Source: Geobacter sp.
GTDB taxonomy: Bacteria; Desulfobacterota; Desulfuromonadia; Geobacterales; Geobacteraceae
Direction: 5' to 3'
DNA length: 64,000 bases
Assembly (NCBI GenBank): GCA_003314535.1
Contig: POSG01000002.1
Coordinates: 414,725 to 478,724 of the forward strand
Position numbers and translations under genes: made by a program. The stretch's first letter is position 1, and every line of letters starts with the position of its first letter. The notes beneath the pieces are model-generated. The model did no database searches. It saw only the letters and a list, made by a program, of their open reading frames with translations, and was not told the DNA's origin. Below are positions 1-8,596 of this stretch, piece after piece.

Positions 1-1869
1 CCATGACGGAATACCCACGCCGGTATCGGCGACTGTAAGCGAAATCCAACGCTTTTCGTCAATGGTAAAGCAGATTAAAATCTCCCCGCGGCGGTTATCG
101 GGAAAAGCGTGTTTCATGGCATTGGAGACCAGTTCGTTGATGATCAGGCCGCAAGGAATCGCCCTGTCAATGTCCATAGCGAAATCATTTACATCCACTT
201 TTAGGGAGATCCTCCTGCTTTCCAATTCATAGGAAGCGATCAAGTGCTGCGTCAGGTCCCTGATGTATTCACCGAAATGAATGGAGGAAAAATCCTTCGA
301 CTCGTACAGCATTCCATGGATCAAGGCCATGGACCTGACGCGGTTCTGGCTCTCCCTGAAATAGTTGCGCGACTGTTCGTCCGGAATTGAGTCCGATTGC
401 AGATCGAGCAGAGAGCAAATGATCTGCAAGTTGTTCTTAACGCGATGATGTACCTCCTTCAGCAGAATCACCTTTTCCGCGAGGGCCGAACGCACCTTTT
501 CCTCCGCCCGTTTGGTCTCTGTTATATCGACAAACGTGGCAATCCCAGCAGGTTTGCCCTGATAATCGATGCAGCCTGCAGAGACGATCATCCATCCCTC
601 TTCCCCATTCTTTTTTACGAATCTGAGTTCGTACTGGGCCGGAACCAGCTCACCACGCTGTCTGGCTCTTTCATTATCAATCATCATCCCGCGATCATCT
701 GGATGGACCCATTCCCAGGATTTCATCCCCAAAAGCTCAATTCCGCTGTAACCGAACAAACGGACGGTCGAAGGATTTGCGTAGACGAGCATATCCCCCT
801 GATAGACGATTATGGCAGCCGGAGAGGTTTCCGCCAGCACGCGGAACTTCTCCTCGCTCTCCCTGAGCGCCTCTTCGGCCCATTTTCGCTCCGTGACGTT
901 GATGACAAGCACGGAAACCTGGCCTTTGGCCGGCTGGTAGGCATACGTCTCGAAATAGGCGCTATATTCATTTGAACAAAACGAATATGTGCAAGGTTCT
1001 CCGGTAAGAGCGACATTAAAGTAATTGTCCAGCCATTGGGTTGTGTCAACCGGCACCAATTCCTTGTACCGTTTGCCGATGATCTGATCACGCCCAACTC
1101 CGAGCATCTCCGCAAATTTCGGGTTGGCCTCCAGATACCGGTAATCGCAAGGATTGCCTTTATCATCATAAATAAGCTCGGAGAGATAGAAACCCTCGTT
1201 GAGCGACATGAACAAAGTCCTGAACTTCTCTTCGCTTTGATGTATTGCTTCCTCAGCTTTCCTGCGCTCTGATATGTCCCTTATAACGGCAATTATGCCA
1301 TCAGAATCATTCAGCGAAACCCTTGTCAATGATACTTCGGCCCAGAACAATTCCCCGTTTTTTTTACGTGTATGCCATTCAAAACACTGCAACGACTCGC
1401 CCTTGGATTTGCTAAGTTTCTCGAAAACATCTGCCGGCGAATATGGCGGCATGCCATCAGATAACTGGTCTATGTCCACTGAAAGCGCTTCATTAGGTTC
1501 ATAACCGTAAACCTCCAGCATCCGGTTATTGATGTCCACTATTCGGCCATTCGCTGCATCATGAACAATAATGGCTTCGTTTGTTGCGTTGAAGATCGCC
1601 TGATAGTATTTCATGCTTTCGTTCAGTCGATCTTCCGCTGCAGCCAATCGTTTTACATATCGGTTGATCAGGAAGTACAGAAGCCCTGCTGTGCAAAGGA
1701 TAAAGAAAGAGCCCTTGACGACAGCAACTTTAACCAACATTGTTCGATCATGTACAAACCAATCGACTACCGTATCAGAGCCATATACCCAGAAGATACC
1801 GAACAGGATATAAATAGCTATTATCTTAACCGTTTCCGCCCTGCCTTTTTGATCAAATCGAGAAATCAC
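1..1869 (-). CDS. PAS-domain sensor histidine kinase, HisKA_2 type (C-terminus beyond window)
   Basis: This is a membrane sensor kinase that reads leftward off the window edge; 623 codons are visible. I chose a GTG start because an AGGAG motif lies six bases upstream. Two hydrophobic segments (about residues 14-31 and 47-68) are followed by three PAS domains (about 85-205, 215-330, 340-460). A HisKA_2 dimerisation helix has the motif EVHHRVKNN with the probable phosphoacceptor His474, and the ATPase domain reaches its DTGVGIP box just before the edge. HisKA_2 kinases usually act with separate response regulators, and none is adjacent. The signal sensed is unknown. The family call is firm; the partner is not visible. 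Confidence 0.9.
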   Translation of the reverse strand, partial: MISRFDQKGRAETVKIIAIYILFGIFWVYGSDTVVDWFVHDRTMLVKVAVVKGSFFILCTAGLLYFLINRYVKRLAAAEDRLNESMKYYQAIFNATNEAIIVHDAANGRIVDINNRMLEVYGYEPNEALSVDIDQLSDGMPPYSPADVFEKLSKSKGESLQCFEWHTRKKNGELFWAEVSLTRVSLNDSDGIIAVIRDISERRKAEEAIHQSEEKFRTLFMSLNEGFYLSELIYDDKGNPCDYRYLEANPKFAEMLGVGRDQIIGKRYKELVPVDTTQWLDNYFNVALTGEPCTYSFCSNEYSAYFETYAYQPAKGQVSVLVINVTERKWAEEALRESEEKFRVLAETSPAAIIVYQGDMLVYANPSTVRLFGYSGIELLGMKSWEWVHPDDRGMMIDNERARQRGELVPAQYELRFVKKNGEEGWMIVSAGCIDYQGKPAGIATFVDITETKRAEEKVRSALAEKVILLKEVHHRVKNNLQIICSLLDLQSDSIPDEQSRNYFRESQNRVRSMALIHGMLYESKDFSSIHFGEYIRDLTQHLIASYELESRRISLKVDVNDFAMDIDRAIPCGLIINELVSNAMKHAFPDNRRGEILICFTIDEKRWISLTVADTGVGIPSW

Positions 1870-2475
1870 TGAGCGCTCCTGTTCATGTGCCAGGGTCCTT
1901 CCTGGAACCCCCGTCCATGGCTGAAAATACCCGGTCTCTTTCAAAAGGTACTCGAACGGGCGGCTTTTTCAATCCGAAACCCCGCACCCTGCGCTTCAGC
2001 ATCCTCTCAAACGACCACTGAAAGCTCATCGGCGGTGAAGAAACGGCGCGGTTCGAGATGGCGGACGAAGTGGAACCGAACTGACCTCCCCCCTGAAATA
2101 CGGTCAGCGCAAACGTAAAGATTGCCAACAAAACCCCCAACTCGTTTTAACATCGCGAACTCGTAAAATTTAGATTGTAACCAATTTCACACCATTATAG
2201 TCACTAAATTTACCGGATCGCGCTCTTCACATGATGAAAGTGGGAATCAGGAAATAAAGGCAAACCTGAAAATTATCCTGCAAGGTACAAGACCGGCGAA
2301 GAATTCCTCCAAACGGGACACTGATGCGGTCTTTTTTGCAGGTCATGGGAACCACATTCCCAAGTGTCAAAAAATATTTTGCAATTTCGTTATATATCAT
2401 TCTATAGTGCGCCATTCTCCAAAATGCTGTAATAGAAAAAGGCAATGCTTTCGTCTTCCGGGAAAGGCCTGTTTG
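1870..2475. other. Intergenic region without a convincing gene
   Basis: About 600 bases separate the partial kinase from the first small plus-strand gene. A minus-strand frame at 1883-2140 opens with TTG and has a hydrophobic N-terminus, but it has no clear ribosome binding site and resembles no family I know. The stretch 2130-2400 is AT-rich and probably holds the promoters of the neighbouring genes; no single promoter stands out. Confidence 0.4.
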
Positions 2476-2625
2476 ATGCTTTGCGTAAATTGCTATGCCT
2501 ATGAATTGAACGAGATACAAGTTGATTACTATGTATACAACGAGTGCGGATTGTTCAACGTTGTTTTGAGAGACATGACTGTCAGATCGTGCCCCTATTG
2601 CAACTGCGGGCACGTATTCGAATGA
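2476..2625 (+). CDS. Small four-cysteine (zinc-ribbon-like) protein
   Basis: This is a 49-residue protein of unknown function. It carries a CVNC pair near the N-terminus and a CPYCNCG cluster near the C-terminus, an arrangement typical of small zinc ribbons. I start it at the internal ATG at 2476, because the longer frame from GTG 2407 adds residues without any motif. The ribosome binding site is weak (GGGAAAGG about ten bases upstream). It ends 18 bases before the next small gene, so the two may be cotranscribed. A nucleic-acid or protein-binding role is only inferred from the cysteines. Confidence 0.45.
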   Translation: MLCVNCYAYELNEIQVDYYVYNECGLFNVVLRDMTVRSCPYCNCGHVFE

Positions 2626-2643
2626 AGAAACTGCGAGGGAGAA

Positions 2644-2814
2644 ATGAGCAAAGAAAACTTGATCGTGGAACTGCAGGTAATCTCCGAGGCGCTTCATCAA
2701 ACCGTCAATGAACTTGAGGGCGACCAGGAAAAGATTTGCTGGGGAAAAGCCTGCGTGGCAGTCGATACGCTTATCAACATGGTGAAGCAGCGGGATGAGA
2801 AGATCTGGAACTGA
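2644..2814 (+). CDS. Small hypothetical protein, 56 residues
   Basis: The frame starts at ATG 2644, preceded by a GAGGGAGA ribosome binding site, and encodes an acidic, probably all-helical 56-residue protein with a single WGKAC segment. I do not recognise a family. It follows the four-cysteine protein by 18 bases, which suggests a two-gene unit. The good ribosome binding site and helical periodicity support a real gene; there is no functional evidence. Confidence 0.5.
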   Translation: MSKENLIVELQVISEALHQTVNELEGDQEKICWGKACVAVDTLINMVKQRDEKIWN

Positions 2815-3034
2815 TCACCGTGTCATGCGAAAAGATCCTTTCTTTGGCGGGATTGCTTCACATCTGAACTGCAAGTCAAAGCTGAAGAGATTACAGGAGG
2901 CGTTCAGTTGCGATATATCACACAGGCCGAATTGTCGGCGCCCAGCTGACGACACCTGCGGAGAACCCGCTGCGGAAGACGTATTGCTTGTCATACGCCC
3001 CGTAAAGCCCAGTCTGCCAATCCTGATTCCGGCA

Positions 3035-4726
3035 CTAAAACCCGCAGTTGACCCTTTCATAGCGCGGGTTGTTGACAGACCCTTTCAGATGAAAGCAGTG
3101 ACTCCGGCCGCTTGTCAGGCTCAGATTATTGAAGATCCTGGTGTCCCTCAGCGATGCAAGCGGTTTCGCCTCGATCCGTATGTTCGTAGCGCCGTCCGGG
3201 ACGGTTATTGTCGCTTCCTGCCCCAATGGGATGTTCCTATCCCTTATGATGTGCTCGTTTCTCCCGTTTGCGGCCGTGTAATTCACCTCCACCCAGTCCA
3301 CCGCATACCCGGTGCCGGTGACGGCCTTGATGTTTATTATGGTATTGGTAGCCGTGCGGACGGCTCTGCTCTCAAAATACTGGTTGAAGTACTCATCCAG
3401 GTAGACGTTGGTCGGGTTGTTGACGCGTTTCAGGTTGTTCTTCCAGTCATCCATGTTGTGCGCGTCCCGAAGCGCATTCGCTATCTGACGCAGGGTGTAG
3501 CCGCTTACACGATCGATGGGATACTCGTTGTTCGCGTCGCGCTGGTTGTAGTTGTCCATGAGGTCCACCACGATGGGTTCGACATATAAATGGTCGCCCT
3601 CAATCGTCCATCGAGCGTAGGTAAAAGTTGACAATGGCAGATCCTGGTACCTTGCAAGCTCGTTGCCCGTGGGGTTATACCTCCTTCTCGTGAAGATGGC
3701 TTCCGGCCCGCAGGCCCAGCTTTCCCCGAAAGCGGCCCTGAGGCTGTTGACCAGGCCCCAGGATCCCACGAAGGAAGCGTACCCGCCCCGGTCCACCTGT
3801 GCATGTGTGACGTGGGCCATTTCGTGCATTACATTCGCGAATATCTCACTGCTGGTGTTGTTGGTGTACCGCCTGAAGACGATATCCTGAATGCCGGTCA
3901 TGGGGGTGCGGGATATTCCATCCTCGTAATATCCGCACACCTGCGCGTCTGCCTTCACCGGTATCCCGTCCTGCCTGGCAAAGTCCTTGTAAAATTGGCA
4001 GGCGTTATAGAGCGTGGCCCAATACCAGCTTTTCCTGTCCGATTCCCTGAAAACATGATTGAGCGGTCCTTCCGCGGACTCGAACTTGACGGACTCCGCA
4101 TGGGAATTCGCGCCCCATTTGACTTTCAGGCCGGCTGCGTCCTCGAAGACCAGCTTGTACTGCACCTGGCCGCTCACCGACCTGGACAGGGTGAAACTGC
4201 CGTTGTCATCGGTGTAGGCTGTGCCTATCGTGGATGTTCCGGACTTGTTCCTGACCTCCACCTTCACCCGCTTCAACCCCACATTGCTGTTGAGGCTGTT
4301 GTCAAACACGGAAATCCTGCCCCTCGGCACCCAGCTGCAGGTTATGCTGGTGTAACTCGGATGGTATAAGGTCCCCTTCAATTCAAAGCAATAATCCCTG
4401 CCGCTGGTCAACCTCAAGTTGTTGAATATCCGCGTACCGCCGACCACACCAAGAGGCTTGGCTTCGAGAACGATGTCGGTGGCGCCGTCAGGAACAGTGA
4501 AGTCCGCTGTCTGGCCCAAAGCGATGTTGCTTTCCCTGTGTATCCGCTGGTTGTTTCCCGCGCCGTCCCGGTAGTTGATGGTAACCCAGTCGACAGCGTA
4601 ACCTATGCCCGTTACGGCCTCTATCCTGATGTGTGTCGGATCTGCGAAGGAGGAAATGCTGAACATTGTGATGATTGCCAGTGCCGTCAGCAGGCATACA
4701 ATCCATTTGGAAGCACGTTTTTCCAT
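3035..4726 (-). CDS. Secreted zincin-like protein with duplicated flanking modules
   Basis: The product has 563 residues. I chose the ATG at 4726 because a GGGAGGGA ribosome binding site and a clear signal peptide (residues 1-27) follow from it; the open frame further upstream has neither. An approximately 100-residue module at 29-130 recurs at 462-563, with shared segments such as GYAVDW, VPDGAT, EAKPL, RIFNN and LTSGR. A carboxypeptidase-regulatory-like beta domain (about 135-195) comes next. Then a central domain carries HEMAH at 301-305, a match to the HExxH zinc motif of metallopeptidases, with a further His at 308 and an ESWACGPEA stretch downstream that could supply a third ligand. It is likely exported and may be a peptidase; the substrate is unknown. 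No peptidase family could be named by eye. Confidence 0.75.
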   Translation of the reverse strand: MEKRASKWIVCLLTALAIITMFSISSFADPTHIRIEAVTGIGYAVDWVTINYRDGAGNNQRIHRESNIALGQTADFTVPDGATDIVLEAKPLGVVGGTRIFNNLRLTSGRDYCFELKGTLYHPSYTSITCSWVPRGRISVFDNSLNSNVGLKRVKVEVRNKSGTSTIGTAYTDDNGSFTLSRSVSGQVQYKLVFEDAAGLKVKWGANSHAESVKFESAEGPLNHVFRESDRKSWYWATLYNACQFYKDFARQDGIPVKADAQVCGYYEDGISRTPMTGIQDIVFRRYTNNTSSEIFANVMHEMAHVTHAQVDRGGYASFVGSWGLVNSLRAAFGESWACGPEAIFTRRRYNPTGNELARYQDLPLSTFTYARWTIEGDHLYVEPIVVDLMDNYNQRDANNEYPIDRVSGYTLRQIANALRDAHNMDDWKNNLKRVNNPTNVYLDEYFNQYFESRAVRTATNTIINIKAVTGTGYAVDWVEVNYTAANGRNEHIIRDRNIPLGQEATITVPDGATNIRIEAKPLASLRDTRIFNNLSLTSGRSHCFHLKGSVNNPRYERVNCGF

Positions 4727-4992
4727 TTTATGTTCCCTCCCGTTTCCTGAGGCAAATTCCGGGGATAGTATATGAAACCGAACATTTTTAAGTTTAGGAC
4801 CGCGTTTCCGCAGTGTCAACAGCAACAAGCAAATATACTGTCAGAGGGATTCGCCCCTGAGGCAATTTTTTCCATGCAACACATTTTTCATTGATAGCGG
4901 TAAAGTGTTACCGTTATACGAAAAATAATGCTATAAAGCCTGATATCATTCCGTTTTGTTTGCAATTTTCACAAAACCTGAAGGACAGAACC

Positions 4993-7188
4993 ATGGGCGA
5001 GCACTCTTCAGACAAATCCTCTATTCATCAACAGGCAACCTTCGATAACCAGCTTGCGCTGACATTGGAAAGCATTCTGGACGGTTTTTTTGCCTGTGAT
5101 TCCGATTGGCGTGTAGTGTACCTCAACTCCACCGCGGAATCCGTGTTCGGAATTCCGCGCGAGGAAGCGCTCGTCAAAAGTTTCTGGGAGTTGTTCCCCG
5201 CCACATTGGGCATTAAATATGAACAGGAGCTCCGAAGCGCCGCAGCCGGGGAAATACGGGATTTCGAGTATTTCTACCAGCCATGGGGCCGCTGGTACCA
5301 TAATCGCTGCTTTCCACGCAAGGGAGGTGGCATATCCTCTTACTTCCAGGACATTACGGACAAGAAGCGGATTGAAGAAGCGTTGCTGGAAAGTGAACAA
5401 AGACTTAATTTCTACGTGGATCACTCTCCGCTGGCCAGCATCGAGTGGGATTCCAACTTCATCGTGACACGTTGGGCAGGTGAAGCCGAGAAAATGTTCG
5501 GATGGACACGGGCTGAAACCATAGGGAAACCGATCATGGATTTGCACATGATCTACGAGGAAGACATTCATTTGGTCGAGGGCACGATGGCTAATCTGAC
5601 GGCCGGTCGCGCAAATCATATCATTTCCTCGAACCGCAATTACACCAAGGATGGCCGGGTCATTTTCTGCGAATGGTACAACACGCTGATAACAGATCAG
5701 CAGGGAAGACTGGTTTCGGTGCTGTCGCAGGTAATGGACGTCACCGAACGCAGGAAATTGGAGGAAAAACTGCGGGCCAGTGAAGAGAAGTACCGTTCCC
5801 TGGTCGAGGCCACAAGCGACTGCATCTGGGAAGTGGATCAAAATGGCCGTTTCACCTACATCAGCCCGAAAATCCGGGACATGATCGGATATGCGCCGGA
5901 AGAATGTCTTGGGCGATGCCCTCTCGATTTCGCTCCGGAAGATGAAGCGGTACATGCCCGCGAACAGACGCGTACATCACTCATGGCTCAAAAGGAATGT
6001 ATATCCCAAGAATATAAAGTCAGGCACCGCAATGGTCGGCTGGTCGTCGTCGAGGTCAGCGGAGTTCCGCTCTTCGGTCCGGATGGCGAATTTCTGGGCA
6101 TGAGGGGGATCACAAGGGATATAAGTGGACGCAAGAAGGCGGAAGAAAAGGTTTTGCAGAGCAGGAGGCTGCTGGACGCAACCGAGAAGATCTCCAAGTC
6201 GGGTGGCTGGGAATGGGACTTGGAAAGTCAGGCCATGATGTGGACTGACCAAACCTACAGAATCCATGGTTTTACGCCCGGCGAGATTCCATCCGGTTCC
6301 CAGTTTTTCATCGAACGAAGCCTTGCCTGTTACGACCCGCAAGACCGCCTTGTCATCATGGAAGCCTTCAATCGCTGTGTCGAACACGGACAACCGTACA
6401 ACCTGGAGTTCCCCTTCACCACGGTAGACGGTCGCAGGATATGGATCCAGACGACGGGACAGGCCGTGATGGATGGAAAGCGAGTCATCAAAGTTCTCGG
6501 CAACATCTTCGACATAACAGAGCGAAAGGAAGCGGAAATAGCTTTGCAAGCTTCGCTTGCTGAAAAAGATGTACTTTTGCGTGAAGTGCACCATCGGGTG
6601 AAGAACAACCTGGCATCCATCGTCGGTCTGATGGAAATGCAACTGGAAGGAACTAACGACAAAGCTGTCATGGACGCCTTCAAGGAAATTGATGACCGGA
6701 TCATGTCCATCGCACTCATTCACGAAAGGCTCTACCAATCGGAGTACATGGACCGGATAGATATTGAGGAATATCTCCACGACCTGACAACCCATTTGCT
6801 TGGCTGCTATGGAGCATATTCTTTGATTTCATTCCTGGTCACTGCTGAACATGCTGAAATCTCCCTCGACATTGCCATACCCATTGGGTTGATCGTCAAC
6901 GAACTGGTTACCAACTCCATAAAGTATGCCTTCCCTGAGGGTAAACCGAGAGCCGGGCATAATAAGTGCGAAATACGCATCTCCTTGCAGAAAATCGACG
7001 ACTCCTTTCACCTCAGCGTTGCAGACAATGGCACGGGGCTGCCCCCGGATCTTGACTGGAGAGCTGTCTCGTCACTCGGTCTGCGCCTCGTGAGCTTGCT
7101 GGGAGAACAGCAACTCAAAGGACAAATCCAGCTTGATCTTTCAGAGGGGACCCGGTTCATGCTCATGTTCCCTGACCGGAAGAAATAA
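4993..7188 (+). CDS. Cytoplasmic multi-PAS histidine kinase, HisKA_2 type
   Basis: The kinase has 731 residues and no membrane segment, so it probably senses a cytoplasmic signal. I start it at ATG 4993, seven bases after AAGGA; an upstream in-frame start at 4891 lacks a ribosome binding site. Four PAS domains (about 45-150, 155-280, 290-405, 415-525) lead into a HisKA_2 helix with REVHHRVKNN and probable phosphoacceptor His533. An ATPase domain follows with the NELVTNS N-box and DNGTGLP G-box. It lies divergent from the secreted zincin gene. Its output regulator is not adjacent, which is usual for this kinase class. Confidence 0.9.
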   Translation: MGEHSSDKSSIHQQATFDNQLALTLESILDGFFACDSDWRVVYLNSTAESVFGIPREEALVKSFWELFPATLGIKYEQELRSAAAGEIRDFEYFYQPWGRWYHNRCFPRKGGGISSYFQDITDKKRIEEALLESEQRLNFYVDHSPLASIEWDSNFIVTRWAGEAEKMFGWTRAETIGKPIMDLHMIYEEDIHLVEGTMANLTAGRANHIISSNRNYTKDGRVIFCEWYNTLITDQQGRLVSVLSQVMDVTERRKLEEKLRASEEKYRSLVEATSDCIWEVDQNGRFTYISPKIRDMIGYAPEECLGRCPLDFAPEDEAVHAREQTRTSLMAQKECISQEYKVRHRNGRLVVVEVSGVPLFGPDGEFLGMRGITRDISGRKKAEEKVLQSRRLLDATEKISKSGGWEWDLESQAMMWTDQTYRIHGFTPGEIPSGSQFFIERSLACYDPQDRLVIMEAFNRCVEHGQPYNLEFPFTTVDGRRIWIQTTGQAVMDGKRVIKVLGNIFDITERKEAEIALQASLAEKDVLLREVHHRVKNNLASIVGLMEMQLEGTNDKAVMDAFKEIDDRIMSIALIHERLYQSEYMDRIDIEEYLHDLTTHLLGCYGAYSLISFLVTAEHAEISLDIAIPIGLIVNELVTNSIKYAFPEGKPRAGHNKCEIRISLQKIDDSFHLSVADNGTGLPPDLDWRAVSSLGLRLVSLLGEQQLKGQIQLDLSEGTRFMLMFPDRKK

Positions 7189-7212
7189 TAACGCATAAAC
7201 AGAGTGTTAATG

Positions 7213-7296
7213 ATGAGGACTCTACTTGCTGTCGATCTTGGCCTGAAAACAGGCATGGTCAATTGGTATGGCGCCCCCTATTCCCAAAGAAAAGAC
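7213..7296 (+). pseudogene. Possible N-terminal fragment of an RNase H-fold-like protein
   Basis: Directly after the kinase a short frame reads MRTLLAVDLGLKTG, which resembles the first beta strand of RNase H-fold (RuvC-like) proteins. It then runs without similarity into the 3' end of the convergent nitroreductase gene. It looks like a truncated gene start and is too short for a firm call. Confidence 0.22.
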
Positions 7297-7803
7297 TCAC
7301 CATCTCTCGTAATGAATACTCAAAGGATCGAATCTGTCGGAACTCCCCTTTTCCTCTGCGGGCCAGCCGATGGGGACCAGGGCAAACGGCACCACCCGCT
7401 TAGGGATGCCCAGCAGCTCACGAAAGCCATTTTCCCGGTCTTTCCGTGGATGCACTCCGCACCAGACGGCCCCCAGTCCCAAACCGGCCGCCGCAATCAA
7501 TAGATTCTCGGTTGCGGCCGCGCAATCCTGCACCCAGAAGCCTTCGTGCTTTTCACGATCAAGGTCGCCGCAAACCAGTATTGCCAAGTGCGCATCTCTC
7601 GCCATCCCGGCATACGGATGGATATCAGGAATCCTGTCCAGCACCTCACGCCTGGTAATGACCACGAACTGCCACGGTTGTTCGTTGCCGGCCGACGGCG
7701 CGCTCATTGCCGCCCGCAACAGCTCGTTGACCATCTCCGGGGCAACAACACGGTTTTCATAGCGGCGGATGCTTCTCCTCTTGTATATGACACCGATATC
7801 CAT
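7297..7803 (-). CDS. Nitroreductase family protein
   Basis: This 168-residue protein matches the FMN-dependent nitroreductase fold. The N-terminal RRSIRRY motif binds FMN phosphate, SAPSAGNEQPW is the second conserved block, and GLGLGAVWCG is the C-terminal flavin loop. Family members transfer hydride from NAD(P)H to nitro compounds, quinones or flavins; the natural substrate cannot be read from sequence. A GAGAGGAG ribosome binding site precedes ATG 7803. It is shorter than many members (about 200 residues) but its motifs are intact. It appears monocistronic. Confidence 0.9.
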   Translation of the reverse strand: MDIGVIYKRRSIRRYENRVVAPEMVNELLRAAMSAPSAGNEQPWQFVVITRREVLDRIPDIHPYAGMARDAHLAILVCGDLDREKHEGFWVQDCAAATENLLIAAAGLGLGAVWCGVHPRKDRENGFRELLGIPKRVVPFALVPIGWPAEEKGSSDRFDPLSIHYERW

Positions 7804-8133
7804 ATCTACTCCTCTCCAATTTTTTCCAAATCCTATCCGTTTATTGTAGCAGGAGCAATGCGGACATCAAACAAACAATAGCCCACATGGTGCGTTCCTT
7901 TTTCTTACGCTCGGATCGAAAACTGAAAGAAACGCCCCCTCATATTTTCGAAATGCCGCACAGGATTGATGACCACAGCTCCAACGAGACAATCGACATT
8001 GACAGTTGAGCATAAGTGTCGTAAAAAAAGACGCTCCGCAGCGAGGCATATCACGTCTTCAGGAAGCGGAATCGAGCCGTCCGATTCCAAGGAATTAACC
8101 ATATTCTGATGTAATGAAAGGAGGTGTAAGGAA
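7804..8133. promoter_or_regulatory. Intergenic region with weak promoter candidate for the polyproline protein
   Basis: These 330 bases hold no convincing gene. A TTGACA at 7999-8004 followed about 17 bases later by an A-rich TAAAAA is a weak sigma-70-like candidate. An AAAGGAGG ribosome binding site just before ATG 8134 is clear. Confidence 0.3.
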
Positions 8134-8490
8134 ATGAAGAAGTTAATTGTATTGGCAATTGCCATGGCGCTTTCTTGTGCCCTGGCAACCCTGGCATTTG
8201 CGGAAACGATCACCCGAATCTCCGGCAACAGGATAACGGTAAGGGACGACTCGGGCAGGGAAAAAACAGTCATGGGCAGTGCGAAAGGCCTGAAAGTCGG
8301 CGACAGGGTAAAACTGAACGTGAAAAACGGACGCACATGGCTGGACCCTCAACCCGAACCGCCGAGCCCCAAGAAGATCAAACCGTACCCGCTGAAGCCT
8401 TCGGCTCTTAAAAACAAGGCGCCGGCAAGTCCGGAAGCACCGCCGCCCCCACCTCCTCCGCCGCCTCCGGACAAACCGAAAATGAAATGA
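8134..8490 (+). CDS. Small secreted protein with polyproline tail
   Basis: The 118-residue product has a signal peptide (residues 1-23, cleavage after AFA). A short beta-rich segment of about 50 residues follows (TRISGNRITVRDDSG, then GLKVGDRVKL), resembling small OB- or SH3-like barrels. The low-complexity tail is rich in Pro, Lys and Ala and includes ten consecutive prolines. The ribosome binding site AAAGGAGG is excellent. Periplasmic location is likely. The tail may span peptidoglycan or bind partners, but this is inferred from composition. No named family is recognised. Confidence 0.75.
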   Translation: MKKLIVLAIAMALSCALATLAFAETITRISGNRITVRDDSGREKTVMGSAKGLKVGDRVKLNVKNGRTWLDPQPEPPSPKKIKPYPLKPSALKNKAPASPEAPPPPPPPPPPDKPKMK

Positions 8491-8526
8491 CCCGTTTGCT
8501 TATAATTCTCGTATCTGTCCGGGTAT

Positions 8527-8565
8527 CAGTTCTCCATTTGTGACATTGTCATGGATGGAGAACTG
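8527..8565. terminator. Long imperfect hairpin after the polyproline gene
   Basis: CAGTTCTCCAT (8527-8537) and ATGGAGAACTG (8555-8565) are perfect 11-base arms. The loop itself contains the inverted repeat TGACA-T-TGTCA. The hairpin lies between the end of the polyproline gene and the 3' end of the convergent DAC-like gene, so it may terminate transcription from both sides. It lacks a clear T-tract, so a protein-binding or RNA-processing role is also possible. Confidence 0.55.
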
Positions 8566-8596
8566 GCGCCTTCATTCATTTGCGATATTTCAAGAT

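Noticed and set aside
1883..2140. An 85-codon minus-strand frame with a hydrophobic start just upstream of the first kinase
   Set aside because: It needs a TTG start without a ribosome binding site and shows no recognisable domain; its length is compatible with chance.
2227..2700. Long minus-strand frame of 157 codons overlapping the two small plus-strand genes
   Set aside because: The plus-strand frames have ribosome binding sites and a zinc-ribbon pattern, while this frame has neither and an unlikely composition.
5008..6795. Several long open frames on the minus strand inside the multi-PAS kinase
   Set aside because: They are shadows of a well-defined kinase coding frame; long antisense frames are common in such genes.
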